A DNA stretch of 50,402 nucleotides, from positions 1 through 50,402 of the forward strand of contig CAZBJX010000017.1 of the NCBI GenBank assembly GCA_964492335.1, written 5' to 3'. This document shows, in pieces, positions 1-6,710 of this stretch. The position numbers and the translations under genes are program-made. Origin of the DNA: JAFGCL01 sp964492335. GTDB taxonomy: Bacteria > Chloroflexota > Dehalococcoidia > UBA2247 > RBG-13-53-26. A model generated the notes under the pieces. The model saw only the letters and a list, made by a program, of their open reading frames with translations, ran no database searches and was not told the origin of the DNA. The number at the start of each line of letters is the position of its first letter. Positions within the stretch are counted from its first letter, which is position 1.

Positions 1-43
1 TCCCGGCAACCGAGAAGCTGGGTATTGACGCTGCCTGGCCCAT
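1..43 (-). CDS. Start of a leftward gene cut by the window edge
   Basis: An ATG on the minus strand at 43 opens a frame that stays open to the window edge (14 codons: MGQAASIPSFSVAG). A purine-rich ribosome binding site (GGAGAGGAGGGA) lies just upstream. A perfect TATAAT reads leftward at 151-156, although no good -35 box accompanies it. The product cannot be recognised from 14 residues. The call rests only on the ribosome binding site, start codon and -10 arrangement. Confidence 0.35.
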   Translation of the reverse strand, partial: MGQAASIPSFSVAG

Positions 44-246
44 GGCTCCCTCCTCTCCTGTCCGCTGCATCCTGCCGGGCCTGCCTGGCTGCTGAAGGCG
101 GTATCGCCCCTGACCGGCGCCAGGCAGCCACGCGCGGAGTCCTCACCCCCATTATACGCGGCGCTGACTACCCGTGGCGCCACCCCCGCCGGGATGCCGG
201 TCCGCGGGCCCGGCCATCCGGTGCCTGATGGTATACTGGCAGGGCC

Positions 247-1293
247 ATGGGTGTCTACGAAGAGCTGTGCGGTCTGCTGGGGAGTGAGTTCCCCCCCATG
301 GTGGCCGTGGAAGCGGTCTGCCCCCAGATGGTCCGTCACTGGTGCGAGGCCATGCAGGAGGACAACCCTCTGTACCTGGACGAGGACTACGGCCGCCGGA
401 CCAGGCACGCCGGCATCATCGCGCCGCCCGCCATGACCCCTTCCTGGGTCATTCCGCCCCTCCGGCCGCCGTCGGGCATGCCGCCCATCTACGAATGCAT
501 CTTCGGCATATGCGGCCGGGCCGGCTATGACCATGTCATCGACTCGGAGAGCGACATGGAGTTCCTGGGGCCCCTGCTGCCCGGCGACCGGGTGCAGTCC
601 ACCGCTGTGATCGCCGCCGTCTCCCCTCTGAAGAAGACCGCGCTCGGCGAGGGCCACTTCGTGACCCAGCAGTCCCTGTTCACCAACCAGCGCCTCGAGG
701 CCGTCTGCCGGCAGCGCCTGACCATGTGCCTCTACCGGGGCCCGGGTGCGGCCGCGGGCGGCGGCCTGCCGCCTGCGGCCGTGACGCCCTGGCAATCCAC
801 GCGGGCGGGCAACTCCCCGTGGAACATCGGGGCCGCCCCGGCAGGCGGGCCCTCTGCAACGAAGGCGCTTGCCTACAACGACGTGAGGCCGGGCGACCAG
901 TTGCCTCCGTATTCCCGGCAGATGACCACCACTGCGGTGATCGCGGCCGCCGTGGCTTCCCGGGACTTCGCCCCCGTCCACCATGACCTGAGGGCGGCCA
1001 GGGGCGCCGGGGTGCGGGACATCTTCGTGAACTACCTCACCACCGGCGGCATCGCCGCGAAGTGGCTCACGGACTGGTCGCGGCCCGGCGGCGGGCTGCG
1101 GCGCCTGAAGCTGAAGCTGATGGCCCCCTGCTGCGCGGGCGATTCCCTGTCCCTCACGGGGACGGTGCAGCAGAGGCGGGTGGCCGGAAGGGAAGCGCTG
1201 GTGGAGGTGGCGTTCTCCATGATGGTGGAAGAGGGGACTCACTGCCGGGGGGAGGCGGCCATACTGCTGCCGCCGGAGCAGGCCGGCGGCTGA
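247..1293 (+). CDS. Double hot-dog MaoC-like dehydratase/thioesterase-family protein
   Basis: The 348-residue protein has two hot-dog-type halves. The N-terminal half (about 15-155) resembles FAS1-like/MaoC N-terminal dehydratase domains: an RHWCEAMQEDNPLY start helix, a central YDHVIDSESDMEFLGPLLPGDRV strand region seen as shorter blocks, and a paired glycine-rich turn. The C-terminal half (about 215-345) carries the MaoC-type RPGDQLPPYSR and SRDFAPVHHDLRAAR blocks, in which the Asp and His positions match the usual hydratase dyad. The family acts on acyl-CoA or acyl-ACP thioesters; the substrate here is unknown. A low-complexity Gly/Ala/Pro linker (about 160-200) joins the halves and contains a strong DNA hairpin. 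TATACT at 232-237 lies so close to the ATG that the message may be leaderless. The gene stands alone. Confidence 0.8.
   Translation: MGVYEELCGLLGSEFPPMVAVEAVCPQMVRHWCEAMQEDNPLYLDEDYGRRTRHAGIIAPPAMTPSWVIPPLRPPSGMPPIYECIFGICGRAGYDHVIDSESDMEFLGPLLPGDRVQSTAVIAAVSPLKKTALGEGHFVTQQSLFTNQRLEAVCRQRLTMCLYRGPGAAAGGGLPPAAVTPWQSTRAGNSPWNIGAAPAGGPSATKALAYNDVRPGDQLPPYSRQMTTTAVIAAAVASRDFAPVHHDLRAARGAGVRDIFVNYLTTGGIAAKWLTDWSRPGGGLRRLKLKLMAPCCAGDSLSLTGTVQQRRVAGREALVEVAFSMMVEEGTHCRGEAAILLPPEQAGG
749..781. repeat. GC-rich inverted repeat inside the MaoC-like linker
   Basis: Arms 749-762 and 768-781 are inverted copies matching at 13 of 14 positions around a 5-base loop. They lie in frame in the Gly/Ala/Pro linker between the two hot-dog domains. 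Similar in-frame hairpins occur in the alpha/beta hydrolase and GatA genes of this window. Confidence 0.6.
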
Positions 1294-1311
1294 CATCCGG
1301 CCCGTCAATGG

Positions 1312-1647
1312 TCAGCGGGGCCGGCTTCCCTGCTCTCCCTGCTCTTCCTGGTCCAGGTTCTCCAGCAGCCTGGCGACCAGCTCGCCGCACCCCCGCCTCT
1401 GCAGGCCGGTGCGGCAGTCCAGGCCCAGCTCCCGGCGCAGGTGGCGCTCCAGGGCGAGGCCGGAGACGGCCTCGCCTGCGGGCGAGTCCACCCGGTCCAG
1501 CCCCTGCCGCCGCGCATCGTCCGGGCTGTCCCATCCGATGTCGGGCTCAACCGGCGGCACCCCCCACGCCGCGCAGATCTGGCCGGCCCACTCGAGCGGG
1601 ATGAACGGCGGCCCTTCCATCTGGTCCTGGCCCTTCCAGCCGTCCAC
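1312..1647 (-). CDS. Hypothetical 111-residue protein
   Basis: A GTG start at 1647 is preceded by GGGGAGGG at an 11-base spacing, and by a minus-strand promoter TTGCAT-17 bp-CACAAT (1701-1729). The protein is mixed in composition, with an N-terminal aromatic and proline-rich part (PPFIPLEWAGQICAAWG) and a C-terminal charged helix (about 70-100). No family is recognised. It converges on the MaoC-like gene with an 18-base gap. Overlapping frames on both strands are also open here because of the base composition. The promoter, ribosome binding site and balanced residue use are the reasons for choosing this frame; it could still be spurious. Confidence 0.45.
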   Translation of the reverse strand: MDGWKGQDQMEGPPFIPLEWAGQICAAWGVPPVEPDIGWDSPDDARRQGLDRVDSPAGEAVSGLALERHLRRELGLDCRTGLQRRGCGELVARLLENLDQEEQGEQGSRPR

Positions 1648-1700
1648 GGTGCTGCGGCCCTCCCCTCTGGCTCCCGGTCAGCGCTCCGGTGCCCACTGGG

Positions 1701-1729
1701 ATTGTGGCCCCGGCCGGGGCGGAATGCAA
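1701..1729 (-). promoter_or_regulatory. Minus-strand promoter for the 111-residue gene
   Basis: Read leftward, TTGCAT (1724-1729) and CACAAT (1701-1706) are separated by 17 bp. Transcription would start near 1694, about 47 bases before the GTG. Confidence 0.4.
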
Positions 1730-1867
1730 CCCCTGCCGACTGACATGTTACAGCAACAGGCCCGCCTGCTCTGCTGACCGGCGCCCCCCTGGAGCGAGGG
1801 ACAGAGCGGGCCCTGCCCGAAGCTCTCCGGCCGGGGCGGCACCGGCAATGGCGAGGGTAGCGCGGGC

Positions 1868-2824
1868 CTACAGGAGCTGCATGGCCAGCCTGCCCAGGAC
1901 CGGCGCAACCAGGTAGACCATCAGCGGGACGAAGGCCGGCGAGTACCTGCGGGCCAGGGCCCGGGAGTAGTCTCCCAGGTAGTCGCCGAACGTCTTGTGC
2001 TGGAAGCGAAGCAGCTCCTGGGACTTGGACGTGTCGTACCAGTCCAGGTAGTAGGGTTGCCTGCTGAACTTGCGGTCCGGGGGCAGCGGCAGCCCCAGGA
2101 CTCCGAGGATGCTGCGCATCATGTCCCTGTAGAGCATCCTGCCCCTGGGGCCGCCGCTCACGATCAGGGTGTTGCCGCGCGCCGCCTCGAAGTTGGTGAC
2201 CGCGTTCACCACTGCCAGGGACACCTCGTCCGGGTGACACATCTCCACGCGGTTGTCCAGCGGGATCCCGTACATCCGCCGGATGTCGCTCATCTCAAAG
2301 ATGGTGTACATCGCGGCGGATATCCGCAGTATCACGTAGTCGATGCCCGCCTCTCTGATGATCATCTCCGCCTGGAGCTTGGTCTGTCCGTACACATCCC
2401 CGGGGTTGGGCGGGTTCCCGTCCACGCTGACGGGTGCGGTGGAGGATGGCGTGGCTCCGAAGACGGCCACCGAAGAGGTGAACACGAACGGGATGCGGCC
2501 CCCCTTGTCCCTGATGGCGTCCACCAGCACCCTGGTGCCGCCGGCATTCACCTTCTCGGCCAGCGCGGGATTGGCATCCGTCGCCGGAGGGAGAACGGCC
2601 GCCATGTGGACCACCGCGCCGGCGCCCTCCAGGGCCGCCCGCACCGCGTCGGCATCGGTGATGTCGCCCCACACCGCTTCGGTCTTCCTGTTCAGGCCGG
2701 CGACGCTCTTGAGGTTTCGGGGAGACGGAACGTCGAAGACCCTTACCCGGAAACCCCTGCGGTGCAGCATCCGGCACACGCTGGCACCCAGTCTCCCCGC
2801 TCCGCCGGTAACCAGTACAAGCAT
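1868..2824 (-). CDS. NAD-dependent epimerase/dehydratase (extended SDR)
   Basis: The 318-residue protein opens with the dinucleotide-binding TGGAGRLG motif (residues 7-14), followed by an acidic residue after the second strand (RVFDV). The active-site YxxxK appears as YGQTK near residue 145, with the upstream Ser in the FVFTSSVAVFG strand. These are the marks of extended short-chain dehydrogenases acting on nucleotide sugars or related alcohols; the substrate cannot be told. The C-terminus ends in a hydrophobic stretch (FVPLMVYLVAPVLG) that may bind a membrane. A good ribosome binding site (AAAGGA) and a strong leftward promoter precede the ATG. It diverges from the ABC-F gene. Confidence 0.85.
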   Translation of the reverse strand: MLVLVTGGAGRLGASVCRMLHRRGFRVRVFDVPSPRNLKSVAGLNRKTEAVWGDITDADAVRAALEGAGAVVHMAAVLPPATDANPALAEKVNAGGTRVLVDAIRDKGGRIPFVFTSSVAVFGATPSSTAPVSVDGNPPNPGDVYGQTKLQAEMIIREAGIDYVILRISAAMYTIFEMSDIRRMYGIPLDNRVEMCHPDEVSLAVVNAVTNFEAARGNTLIVSGGPRGRMLYRDMMRSILGVLGLPLPPDRKFSRQPYYLDWYDTSKSQELLRFQHKTFGDYLGDYSRALARRYSPAFVPLMVYLVAPVLGRLAMQLL

Positions 2825-2908
2825 TGTCAGTGTCCTTTCCGGCCCGCTGCGCCATGCCCCATCATGGTTTGCCTGGGGCCAGTGGTTTCCCTGTACCTAA
2901 CTATTTGT

Positions 2909-2937
2909 ATCCTACCAACAGTACAGCGCTTTGTCAA
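2909..2937 (-). promoter_or_regulatory. Promoter of the SDR epimerase gene
   Basis: Leftward TTGACA (2932-2937), 17 bp spacer, then TAGGAT (2909-2914). The expected transcription start is about 80 bases upstream of the ATG at 2824. Confidence 0.7.
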
Positions 2938-3068
2938 TACCTGCCCCGGCCCGGGCCTTCCCCCGCCCGGGCCTTTCCTGCGGGCGCCGTGGGAGCGCCG
3001 GCAGCCCCGGCGCCCGCAATGGCCCCGCTTCCCGTATAATGGTCTCTGATTGGCCGCCAGGGTCGCCC

Positions 3069-5105
3069 ATGCTCAGAGTATCGGACCTGTCGAAGTCCTT
3101 CGCCGACCGCCTTCTGTTCTCCGGGGCCGGCTTCAGCATCGGGCCCCGGGACCGCATTGCCCTGATCGGGCCGAACGGGTCCGGGAAGACCACGCTGCTG
3201 GACATCCTGGCCGGGGCCGCGGCACCGGACTCCGGGGAGGTGGTCAAGCGAAAGGGCCTGACCATAGGCTACCTGCGTCAGGACATCAACCCGTTCTCCG
3301 ACCGGCTGCTCCTGGACGACATGATGCTGGCCTCACCGAAGCTGACCGGGCTGCAGCAGCGGATCGGCCGGCTCCAGGAGGCCCTGGGGGAGGGCGGTGC
3401 CGGCGTGGAGCGGCAGCGGCAGCTGGCGGAGGAACTGGGCCGCCTGCAGCACGCCTTCGAGGCGGCCGGCGGCTATGACCTGGAGCACCAGGCCAGGGCT
3501 GTCCTGTCGGGGCTGGGGTTCCGTGAGAGCGACTTCTCCCGCCGCCTCAGCGAGCTCCGCGGCGGATGGCTGATGCGCGCCTCGCTGGCCCGGCTGCTGG
3601 TGGTGAGGCCGGACCTGCTGCTCCTGGACGAGCCGACCAACCACCTGGACCTGGAGGCCTGCATCTGGTTCGAGAAGTACCTTGCCTCTTATCGGGGCGC
3701 GGTGGTGGTCACCTCCCATGACCGGGCCTTTCTCAACCGCGCCGTGAACCGGGTGCTGTCCATCGAGCCGGAGGGGATTGCCCGGCACCGCGGCGGCTAC
3801 GACGACTACGTGCTGGCCCGGCAGCGGCAGGCGGAGGTGAGGCAGAGCACGGCCCGCAGGCAGGAGAGGGAGATCGAGCGGGAGATGCGCTTCGTTGAGA
3901 GGTTCCGGGCCAAGGCCACCAAGGCCCGGCAGGTGCAGAGCCGCCTGAAGCGCATCGAGAAGATGGAGAGGGTGGCGGTGCCCCGGACCACCAGGCAGAT
4001 ACGCTTCCTCTTCCCGGCGCCGGCGCTCAGCGGGAGGGAGGTCATCTCGCTGTCCCACGTGGACAAGGCCTACGGCAGCCTGGTGGTCTACCGCGACCTG
4101 AACCTCACCCTCCATCGAGGGGACCGGGCGGCCCTGGTCGGGCCCAACGGCGCCGGGAAGACCACGCTGCTGAAGATCCTGGCCGGCGTCCTTCCCTTCG
4201 AGCGGGGGCAGCGCCGCCTGGGGCACAACGTGGCCCCGGCCTACTACGCGCAGTACGTTCTGGAGCTGCTGGACCCGGGGAACACGGTGCTGGAGGAGCT
4301 GCGCCGGTCGGCCGCCTCCGCCCCGGACCAGGACCTGCGGCGGATACTGGGGGGATTTCTCTTCAGCGGCGATGATGTCCTCAAGCCGGTCTCGGTGCTC
4401 TCCGGCGGCGAGAAGGCGCGCATTGCCCTGGCCAAGATGCTGACGCAGCCCCACAACCTGCTCCTGCTGGATGAGCCCACCAATCACCTGGACATCGCCT
4501 CCAGGGAGGTGCTGATCGACGCCCTGAACGAGCACCAGGGCACCATCTGCTTCATAACCCACGACCGCACCTTGATCCAGGAGGTGGCCAACAAGATCAT
4601 CGAGATCCGCGATGGCAAACCGCACCTCTACCCGGGGGACTACGAGGGGTACCTCTTTCACAAGGAGCAGCAGCAGCGGCCGGCGGACGAAGCCGCAGAT
4701 GGCGCGGCGAGCCCGGGGCCGGAAAGGGGGACTGGCCCCGCGAAGCAGGCCGGCGCCCGGGCACCGGCCTGGCACCGGAGGCAGCCGCCGGGCGAGGAAG
4801 AGCAACGGCAGCGTGCCCGCAGGCGGCGCCGGGCCGATCTCGCCCGGCGGGTCAGGGAGGTGGAGGGGCAGATCTCGCAGCGTGAGTCGGAGCTGGCGGA
4901 CCTGGAGGCGGCCTTCGCCGATCCCGGGCTGTACCGCGACGGCCCCAGGGCGGCGGCCTGCGTCGAGCGGCACCGGGCGCTCAAGGACGAGCTGGGGGCC
5001 CTCACCGAAGAGTGGGAAGGGCTGCTGGCCGCCGCCGAGGAGGCAGAGCAGGCGGCCGGGCTCCCGCTTGCTGGCAGCGGGGGGACACGGGTATTCTTAG
5101 AGTAG
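3069..5105 (+). CDS. ABC-F family ATPase (ribosome-associated type)
   Basis: The 678-residue protein has no membrane segments and two ABC domains. The first has Walker A GPNGSGKTT (about 38-46), a degenerate signature LSELRGG and Walker B LLLLDEPTNHLD. The second has Walker A GPNGAGKTT, signature LSGGEKARIALAKML and the same Walker B. A charged helical linker (RQSTARRQEREIEREMRF onward) matches the P-site tRNA interaction motif of ABC-F factors, and a C-terminal Arg/Glu coiled coil (about 580-660) resembles those of Uup/YdiF-like members. The family works at the ribosomal E/P sites in translation or antibiotic protection; which role applies here is unknown. The frame is open further upstream, but ATG 3069 begins the conserved MLRVSDLSKSF start, and TATAAT lies at 3035-3040. 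Confidence 0.92.
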   Translation: MLRVSDLSKSFADRLLFSGAGFSIGPRDRIALIGPNGSGKTTLLDILAGAAAPDSGEVVKRKGLTIGYLRQDINPFSDRLLLDDMMLASPKLTGLQQRIGRLQEALGEGGAGVERQRQLAEELGRLQHAFEAAGGYDLEHQARAVLSGLGFRESDFSRRLSELRGGWLMRASLARLLVVRPDLLLLDEPTNHLDLEACIWFEKYLASYRGAVVVTSHDRAFLNRAVNRVLSIEPEGIARHRGGYDDYVLARQRQAEVRQSTARRQEREIEREMRFVERFRAKATKARQVQSRLKRIEKMERVAVPRTTRQIRFLFPAPALSGREVISLSHVDKAYGSLVVYRDLNLTLHRGDRAALVGPNGAGKTTLLKILAGVLPFERGQRRLGHNVAPAYYAQYVLELLDPGNTVLEELRRSAASAPDQDLRRILGGFLFSGDDVLKPVSVLSGGEKARIALAKMLTQPHNLLLLDEPTNHLDIASREVLIDALNEHQGTICFITHDRTLIQEVANKIIEIRDGKPHLYPGDYEGYLFHKEQQQRPADEAADGAASPGPERGTGPAKQAGARAPAWHRRQPPGEEEQRQRARRRRRADLARRVREVEGQISQRESELADLEAAFADPGLYRDGPRAAACVERHRALKDELGALTEEWEGLLAAAEEAEQAAGLPLAGSGGTRVFLE

Positions 5106-5150
5106 GCCGGCGGCGGGCCTGGCCGCCGCAGTTGACAGGAGGGTACTGGA

Positions 5151-5393
5151 TTGACTACTTCGGACCAAGCGGAAACGGTGGAAGGCGAATTCCTGGACAT
5201 AGACACGGACATCGTTGTCGGCGCCTGCATCGACGGGGATGGACGGATCTGGCTCAACATCGATGCATCTGACCACTCGCCCGACTGTCTCAGCTGCGAC
5301 TACTGCGGCATCGAGACGGCCAAGGGTATGCTCTGCATCGACAGCAAAGAGAGCGCCTGCCTGCGCTGTTTCGGCACCAACTACGCCAGGTAG
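5151..5393 (+). CDS. Small Cys-rich protein, probable zinc-binding
   Basis: An 80-residue protein with a TTG start, chosen because AGGAGG lies 8 bases upstream. The N-terminal half is acidic and strand-like (GEFLDIDTDIVVGACID). The C-terminal half carries CLSCDYCG, then CIDS and CLRCFG, giving paired cysteines typical of a small zinc ribbon. No named family is recognised. It begins 45 bases after the ABC-F gene in the same direction and may be cotranscribed with it. Confidence 0.65.
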   Translation: MTTSDQAETVEGEFLDIDTDIVVGACIDGDGRIWLNIDASDHSPDCLSCDYCGIETAKGMLCIDSKESACLRCFGTNYAR

Positions 5394-5425
5394 CTTCGGC
5401 TGACCGGGGGCGCGGCCCCGCAAGC

Positions 5426-6406
5426 TCAGCCCCCGCTGCCGGCTGCCACCTTTGCCGGAGGGACCACCCCGGCCGCCTCCGGCCTGACCATCAGGATCGG
5501 GTTCAACGACCCGGTCAGTACCTTCTGGGCCACGCTGCCGTAGGCCCACCGGCCCACCCCCGTGCGGCCGTGGGTGGCCATCACGATGAGGCCGAAGGGC
5601 ACCTTGCCGGCGTAGTCCACGATCTCGTCGGCCACGCTGGCCTTCAACTGCTCTATGACCTCGGAGCGCACGTTCAGGCCGGTCTGCTTCAGGTGGTTCT
5701 CGATACCCTCCAGGTACTGCATGGTGGTGCTGCGGCAGGCCGCCCAGTTCTCATCCATCAGCTTCTGCCAGTCGAAGGGTATCTCGGGCCCGGCCACCGG
5801 CGGAGTCGGCGGAGGCTCGCACACCATGAGCAGCAGGACGTTGAGCATCTCCTTGCCGACCCGCTGCGCCAGCGCCTGAACGTGGGGCAGCACCGACTCC
5901 GCGAGGGCCGAGCCGTCCAGGGGCACGATCACGGAGATGTCCGTCCACTTCTCCAGCTGGCCCCTGCCGGCCATGTCGGGCCTCACCAGCAATACCGGGA
6001 CCGTTGCCTGCCGCAGCACTTCGTCGGCCACGCTGCCCAGCACCCATCGCCTTATCCCGGTCCGGCCGTGGGTCGACATCACCATGAGGTCGATGCCTTT
6101 GTCCCTCGCATAGCGCAGGATCTCGTCCGGGGCGCGGCCCGTCACCACCTCGCCGCGGACCTGCGGCGCTTCGGCGTCCGGCTTCACCCCCAGCCTCTCC
6201 CTTATGTCGGACATCCGGCGCTTGACGGCCTCCGCCGAGTGGCTGGCATACGCCTGGTGCATCGGCAGGGACGTGGACTCCCTGGGGTCCACAACGTGCA
6301 GCACGGTCACATCGGCGCCCAGCCTGCCGGCGAGCTCCCGGGCATAGGCGAAGGCCGACTCCGCCAGCGCGGAGCCGTCTACTGGTACCAGCATGTTCCT
6401 GTACAT
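5426..6406 (-). CDS. Tandem universal stress protein (two UspA domains)
   Basis: The 326-residue protein contains two UspA modules (about 1-150 and 158-310). Both start with an MxVPxDGSALAE strand-turn and end with the ATP-binding G-2x-G-9x-GS signature: HGRTGIRRWVLGS in the first, HGRTGVGRWAYGS in the second. Such proteins bind ATP and are induced in stress or growth arrest. ATG 6406 (MYRNMLVPVDGS) is preferred over the GTG 15 bases upstream because GGAGG then sits at proper spacing. It is transcribed away from the sensor kinase gene, sharing an intergenic space that holds an inverted repeat. Confidence 0.9.
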   Translation of the reverse strand: MYRNMLVPVDGSALAESAFAYARELAGRLGADVTVLHVVDPRESTSLPMHQAYASHSAEAVKRRMSDIRERLGVKPDAEAPQVRGEVVTGRAPDEILRYARDKGIDLMVMSTHGRTGIRRWVLGSVADEVLRQATVPVLLVRPDMAGRGQLEKWTDISVIVPLDGSALAESVLPHVQALAQRVGKEMLNVLLLMVCEPPPTPPVAGPEIPFDWQKLMDENWAACRSTTMQYLEGIENHLKQTGLNVRSEVIEQLKASVADEIVDYAGKVPFGLIVMATHGRTGVGRWAYGSVAQKVLTGSLNPILMVRPEAAGVVPPAKVAAGSGG

Positions 6407-6467
6407 CGTCCCACCTCCCACAGTGCCGATTCTGACATCCCGGGGCCGGGGCAGCCATTGGGGTTGG

Positions 6468-6497
6468 TACTTACCCGGTTACTGTGGCGGGTACGTA
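6468..6497. promoter_or_regulatory. Inverted repeat upstream of the sensor-kinase promoter
   Basis: TACTTACCCG (6468-6477) and CGGGTACGTA (6488-6497) are inverted copies matching at 9 of 10 positions around a 10-base spacer. The right arm ends 2 bases before the -35 box, which is where a NarL-type activator would be expected to bind. Autoregulation by the adjacent response regulator is an inference. Confidence 0.5.
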
Positions 6498-6499
6498 GT

Positions 6500-6527
6500 T
6501 TGACAGGGCCCGATGGTGCCCTATAAT
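6500..6527 (+). promoter_or_regulatory. Consensus promoter of the first kinase/regulator pair
   Basis: TTGACA (6500-6505) and TATAAT (6522-6527) are both perfect and separated by 16 bp. The expected start near 6534 gives a leader of about 177 bases before ATG 6711. Confidence 0.75.
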
Positions 6528-6710
6528 CACATTGTCCGCCAGCCCCCGGCAGGCGCCGGACAGGGTTCTCATGGGCTGGACGCCTGGTACCGGGAGCGCC
6601 GCCGGGACCGCCGGCAGCCGGACCGGGGGCCGCAGGTGGCCGGCAGGCCAGGCTTCTTGTCGGCAACATATGGACACCGGCGGTCCGGCCGGGTGGGAGT
6701 GGGGGGCCTC

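Noticed and set aside
2931..3068. Using the upstream start of the ABC-F reading frame
   Set aside because: The added 46 residues are Pro/Arg-rich, overlap the promoter of the divergent gene, and TATAAT lies inside them.
3333..4973. A 546-codon frame antisense to the ABC-F gene
   Set aside because: The sense strand has two complete ABC domains; the antisense protein has no structure.
5132..5156. TTGACA at 5132 as a promoter for the small Cys-rich gene
   Set aside because: It overlaps the ribosome binding site and has no -10 at proper distance before the start codon.
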